16,483 nt of DNA, from NCBI GenBank assembly GCA_005879675.1, contig VBJE01000022.1, positions 4,157-20,639 of the forward strand. Reading direction: 5' to 3'. Numbering within the stretch: the stretch's first letter is position 1; each line of letters starts with the position of its first letter. Below are positions 12,588 through 16,483 of this stretch, piece by piece. The DNA is from Chloroflexota bacterium (GTDB lineage: Bacteria; Chloroflexota; Dormibacteria; Dormibacterales; Dormibacteraceae). Under the pieces are notes generated by a model that searched no databases, was not told the DNA's origin, and saw only the letters and a list, made by a program, of their open reading frames with translations. The translations under genes and the position numbers were made by a program.

Positions 12588-13280
12588 TCAGGAGACCTTG
12601 ATCGTGATCGAGTTGATCGTGTCGTTGGACGAGAGCAGCTGCACCTTGTCCATGCCCGAGATCACGGTGCCGAAGCGGTTGTAGACCATGGTCGGGCCCG
12701 GGCTGGGCCACAGCCCCTTCTGGATGAAGAACTGGCTGCCGTTGACCGCCCCGCCGGGCACCCTTGCCATACCCACGGCCCCGAGGCCCCAGGGCGTGAC
12801 CGTCGTCTCGTCGGGCAGGTTGTACCCGGGACCACCTCGCCCGTTGCCTCCTGGATCGCCCCCCTGGACGACCCAATCCTCTGACTTCCAGAAGGTGAGG
12901 CCGTTGTAGTAGCCATGGATCGCGAGCACGACGAAGTTGTTGACAGTGACGGGGGCCACTTCCGGCGCCAGGTCGATGACGACGTCGCCTTGCGTGGTGG
13001 TCATCGTGGCCTGGAGCTTTTGCGTCGCGGTGATGCACATCGGCTGGGCGCCGAGGAACTCATGGGTCGCGATCCGGGTCGAGGTCGCGCAGTGGGCGAG
13101 CGCGTTCGGGACCGCGGGCTCGAGAGCCTTCTGCACAAGCACTCCGGCGCCGATCACGGCCGCGATCACCACGCCCATGACCAGCAGCGCCAGCCATGCC
13201 TGGCGCCCGCGCGGGATCGGCGCGGCGACATCATCCGGGACTGCCGGCGCCGGCCGGCGCGACGGCCGCGGCTGGCTCAC
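12588..13280 (-). CDS. Membrane-anchored cyclophilin-type peptidyl-prolyl isomerase
   Basis: The 230-residue protein has a Pro/Arg-rich cytoplasmic N-terminus (1-26), one membrane segment (about 28-50) and a short extracytoplasmic spacer with two cysteines (64, 82). A cyclophilin domain (about 93-230) follows. It shows TTQGDVVIDLAPEVAPVTVNNFVVLA, VVQGGDPGGNGRGGPGY and GSQFFI, all hallmarks of the fold, so it should catalyse proline isomerisation of exported proteins. The usual catalytic F-H-R is replaced by F-W-K (130-132). The start is GTG at 13280, overlapping the CobA-HemD stop as GTGA; the longer open frame upstream is out-of-gene sequence. It comes just before the Tat genes on the same strand, which suits a role in export folding. 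Confidence 0.88.
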   Translation of the reverse strand: MSQPRPSRRPAPAVPDDVAAPIPRGRQAWLALLVMGVVIAAVIGAGVLVQKALEPAVPNALAHCATSTRIATHEFLGAQPMCITATQKLQATMTTTQGDVVIDLAPEVAPVTVNNFVVLAIHGYYNGLTFWKSEDWVVQGGDPGGNGRGGPGYNLPDETTVTPWGLGAVGMARVPGGAVNGSQFFIQKGLWPSPGPTMVYNRFGTVISGMDKVQLLSSNDTINSITIKVS

Positions 13281-14707
13281 TTCCTCGCGGCCGCCTCGGC
13301 GATCGCCTGCACCAGGCCGTGGGTGGTGTACTCGCGGGCGACGATCGAAACGCTCAGGCCCAGCTTGCGCGCGCTGTCGGCGGTCACCGGTCCCATGCAT
13401 GCGATCTCCGCGTCGCCAAGGATCGCGGGCAGCCGGTCTTCGGGGAAAGCGCGCACGAAGTTGCTGACGGTGGACGAGCTGGTGAACGTGATCACGTCCA
13501 CGCCTTCGCCGTCAAACAGGCGGAGCAGCGCGGGACCCGCGTCAGGCGGGCAGACGGCGCGGTAGACGGGCAGTATCTCGACCTCGGCACCTCGATTCGC
13601 AAGCAGCGATGGTAGTGCGTCCCTGGCGATCTCCGCACGGGGCACGAGGACTCGCAGCCCGGCGAGCTCCCAGCCCTGGAGCGCGTTGGCCAGCCCCTCG
13701 GCTGTGTACTCGGACGTGACCAGCTCTGGCCGCACCCCGTGGGCCATGAGCGAGTCGGCGGTCTCCTGCCCGATCGCGCACAGCTTGGAGTTGTGCAACG
13801 CCCGCGCGTCGGAGCCGGTCGTCAGGAGCATCTGGAAGAAAATGTCGACGGCGTTGGCCGAGGCGAAGATTACGAGCGCCGTCTGACTCAGGTTCTTGAT
13901 CGCGTTTCGGACCCGGTCGTCGGTCGGAAGCCTCCGGATCTCGATGGTGGCAATCTCGACCACCGACGCGCCGAGGTCCACGAGCTCCCGCCGGAACGGG
14001 TCGACCTGGTGGCGCGCGCGGGTGATGAGGATGCGCCGGCCATGCAGGGGACGCCGGGAGAGCGTGTCCAGGCGCTCGGCCATGGTCACGCCCGGGCCAA
14101 GGACGAGGAGGGCGTCACCGCGAAGCCCGTACGTGGCCGCCTTCCGCGCCAGCTCGCCGAGCGCGGCGGTGACGCGATGCTGGCCCGGCTGTCCGGGGTT
14201 CAAGATCAACGCCGCGGGCGTCTCCGCTGAGCGTCCGTTCTGCATCAAGGCGGTGATGCCCGACTCCCACCAGCCGGACGCGAGGCGCAGCACCACCGTG
14301 TCGCCGCCCGTGACCAGGCCAAACCCAAGCGACGCCGAGTGACCCTCGATGGTCAGTGGAATGCCGCTCATCACCGGCGCCGCCAGCTCGACGATCAGTC
14401 CCGGCACGGCCTCGAAATCCACGCCCGCGCGGTGGAGCCTGTCGGCCATCTCGCTACCGCTGGAGAACGCATAGGGATTGCCGGGAAAGAGCACCGCGAC
14501 CTTGCGGCCGTTGCGGGCGAGCCTGATCACCTCATCGATGGATTCGAGCGGCGCAATGTCGGCATGCGCCGGGGCGAGGTGCAGCAGGCCGGTGCCGCAA
14601 CCGTCGCAGTTGCGAATCACATCGGCTTCTTTCACGGCTTCGACCGCCTGCAAGGTGGCAAGCCCCGGATGCCCTGGGCCGACTCCAACCAGCCTGACTC
14701 TGCTCAT
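13277..14707 (-). CDS. CobA-HemD fusion: divergent tetrapyrrole methylase domain plus uroporphyrinogen-III synthase
   Basis: The 476-residue protein joins two heme/siroheme-pathway domains. Residues 1-215 are a tetrapyrrole methylase (SUMT/CobA-like) with the glycine loop VGVGPGHPGLATLQAVEAVKEADV (7-30) and VPGLIVELAAPVMSGIPLT (101-119). The usual D-R-L-V motif and GGDPF block are changed, to NCDGCGTGL (33-41) and PGNPYAFSSGSE (75-86). Residues 222-476 are a HemD domain, with GRRILITRARHQVDPFRRELVDLGA (223-247), IFASANAVDIFF, LVPRAEIARDALPSLLANRGAEVEILPVYRAV and VITFTSSSTVSNF. This domain cyclises hydroxymethylbilane to uroporphyrinogen III. CobA-HemD fusions are known in several lineages. 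The methylase half may have altered or lost activity. The start is ATG at 14707, 42 bases after the prenyl synthase. Confidence 0.85.
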   Translation of the reverse strand: MSRVRLVGVGPGHPGLATLQAVEAVKEADVIRNCDGCGTGLLHLAPAHADIAPLESIDEVIRLARNGRKVAVLFPGNPYAFSSGSEMADRLHRAGVDFEAVPGLIVELAAPVMSGIPLTIEGHSASLGFGLVTGGDTVVLRLASGWWESGITALMQNGRSAETPAALILNPGQPGQHRVTAALGELARKAATYGLRGDALLVLGPGVTMAERLDTLSRRPLHGRRILITRARHQVDPFRRELVDLGASVVEIATIEIRRLPTDDRVRNAIKNLSQTALVIFASANAVDIFFQMLLTTGSDARALHNSKLCAIGQETADSLMAHGVRPELVTSEYTAEGLANALQGWELAGLRVLVPRAEIARDALPSLLANRGAEVEILPVYRAVCPPDAGPALLRLFDGEGVDVITFTSSSTVSNFVRAFPEDRLPAILGDAEIACMGPVTADSARKLGLSVSIVAREYTTHGLVQAIAEAAARK

Positions 14708-14749
14708 GCCACCACCACGCCCAATCCCACCCGGGACACGGCTGACAGA

Positions 14750-15690
14750 TTAGAGCTTTCGACTGACCACATAGTCGGCTAGCGAAGACAGTGCGTTGGC
14801 AGCGTCGCTCCCATCGAGCGCACCCAGATTTTCGCGCGCGGCATTCGCGTGATCGCGCGCCTGCGCGAGTGCGCGCTGCGGTCCGTCGCTGTTGCGAACC
14901 GCCTCCACGACCTTGCGAGCTTCATCCTCGCTCAGCCTTCGATTGTCATCGAGCCTGATCGAGGCGAGCATCAAGGGCAGCGTGGCGAAACCCTCGAGGA
15001 TGTCGTGGCCGATCGGCTTGCCGACCTCGTGCTCGGTCGCTGTGTAGTCGAGAACGTCATCGGCGATCTGAAAGGCAAGGCCCACCTGCAGGCCATATGA
15101 ACGCAGAGCCGTGCGTCGCGCTTCATCCAGGCCGCCGAGAAGCGCTCCGATGTCGCAGCACGCCGCCAGGAGGGTCGCGGTCTTCGCTTCGATCCGCCGC
15201 AGGTACTCGTCCACGCCCGTGCTGTAGCGGTAACGAATCGCCTGCTGGCGTACCTCGCCGGCGCAGATCTTCATGACCGCGCGGGCAAGGATGTCGACCA
15301 CCTCGGGCACGCCGGTGCGCGCGGCGAGCTCGTACGCCTTGGCGAAGTAGTAATCGCCTATGACGATTGCGGGTTCGTCGCCGAGTTTTGCGGCCACGGT
15401 GGGCCTGCGGCGGCGCGTCGGTGAGCGGTCGATGACGTCGTCGTGGACGAGCGTTGCCGCATGAGTGAGCTCCACCGCCATCGCGGCGGGAAGAACGCGT
15501 TCGGCATGGTAGGTTCCGCACATCGCCGCAAGGAGGACCAGCGCGGGCCGGATGCGCTTGCCGCCGGCGTCGAAAAGGTCCGCCATCGCCTCTGCTACTT
15601 CGGGCGGATCGTGCTGGATCTCCTGCCTGAGCTGGGCCTCGACTTTGCTGAGGTCTTCGGCGGCGGGACCGAAAAGTTCGACGGCCTCCG

Positions 15691-15694
<4 letters not shown>
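14750..15694 (-). CDS. Polyprenyl diphosphate synthase
   Basis: The 314-residue trans-isoprenyl synthase condenses isopentenyl diphosphate units onto an allylic primer, most likely to make the menaquinone side chain. Conserved parts are GGKRIRPALVLLAA (44-57), the first Asp-rich motif LVHDDVIDRSPTRRRRPT (82-99, DDVID 85-89), KTATLLAACC (171-180) and the second motif FQIADDVLDYTATEHEVGKPIGHD (208-231, DDVLD 212-216). The start is TTG at 15694, overlapping the response-regulator stop as TTGA, with AAGGG upstream. An upstream in-frame extension of 48 codons lies inside the regulator gene and is not homologous-looking. Chain length cannot be told reliably. Confidence 0.93.
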
Positions 15695-16352
<658 letters not shown>

Positions 16353-16356
<4 letters not shown>

Positions 16357-16483
16357 TGGTCTTTCGGAGGCGCGAAACCCACCCGTCGTGACTCACGGGC
16401 TGAGCGCTTCGATCTGCGCATCAGGATCACGCGCTTGTCCCCCCCGTCGATCACGCTGGCAAGCTCCCAACCTTCCGCCCCCG
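16353..16483 (-). CDS. C-terminal end of a small DUF4177-like protein (runs off right edge)
   Basis: Only the last 42 codons are in the window. They read GAEGWELASVIDGGDKRVILMRR followed by a basic tail ending FAPPKDH. The G-A-E-G-W-E-L segment followed by a strand and a V-I-L-x-R-R end resembles the C-terminus of DUF4177-type proteins (about 60 residues, function unknown). The stop overlaps the CTG start of the response regulator by four bases. The other two minus-strand frames hit stops within this stretch, which supports the choice of frame. Confidence 0.6.

Overview
This is a GC-rich chromosomal window with dense, mostly minus-strand coding, very short intergenic gaps and frequent GTG/TTG (and probably CTG) starts. 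The gene set (LigC-type ATP-dependent ligase, a CobA-HemD fusion protein, TatA-TatC, RNase PH-RdgB, a NiCoT nickel/cobalt permease, DUF3175, a GlsB-type protein) suggests a free-living soil bacterium of the Actinomycetota/Chloroflexota type, perhaps a Dormibacteria-like lineage. That placement is inference, since no rRNA is present. I see no mobile element, phage gene or CRISPR array, and no gene-free stretch over 300 bases.

Left part (1-2360): the 5' part of a NiCoT permease runs off the left edge on the minus strand. It is divergent from a plus-strand EcsC-like gene, which converges on and overlaps a stand-alone LigC-type DNA ligase. A structured intergenic block (2190-2360) follows, with two strong hairpins.

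Middle (2373-8578, all minus): transcription runs from a surface-anchored GH2 glycosidase into a small membrane protein (7-base overlap), then past a long hairpin to a class C beta-lactamase-fold serine hydrolase, and then to an nfeD-flotillin pair (8-base overlap). The flotillin has an unusual C-terminal extension.

Small-gene island (8629-9680): plus-strand DUF3175 and antibiotic-biosynthesis-monooxygenase-like genes, then a minus-strand GlsB/YeaQ/YmgE membrane protein.

Right part (9825-16483, all minus): a tightly packed series reads DUF4177-like protein (partial) > OmpR-type response regulator > polyprenyl diphosphate synthase > CobA-HemD fusion > membrane-anchored cyclophilin, then from a new promoter tatA > tatC > rph > rdgB > serine-triplet repeat protein > tRNA-Pro(TGG). 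Several junctions are four-base stop/start overlaps (CTGA, TTGA, GTGA, ATGA), which implies translational coupling.

The points most worth a second look are: the nonapeptide-repeat protein coupled to rdgB and 9 bases upstream of tRNA-Pro; the response regulator whose receiver lacks about 20 residues; the CobA domain that has lost its signature motifs; the flotillin tail; the possible small plus-strand transcript at 2200-2320; and the leaderless-looking tatA promoter.
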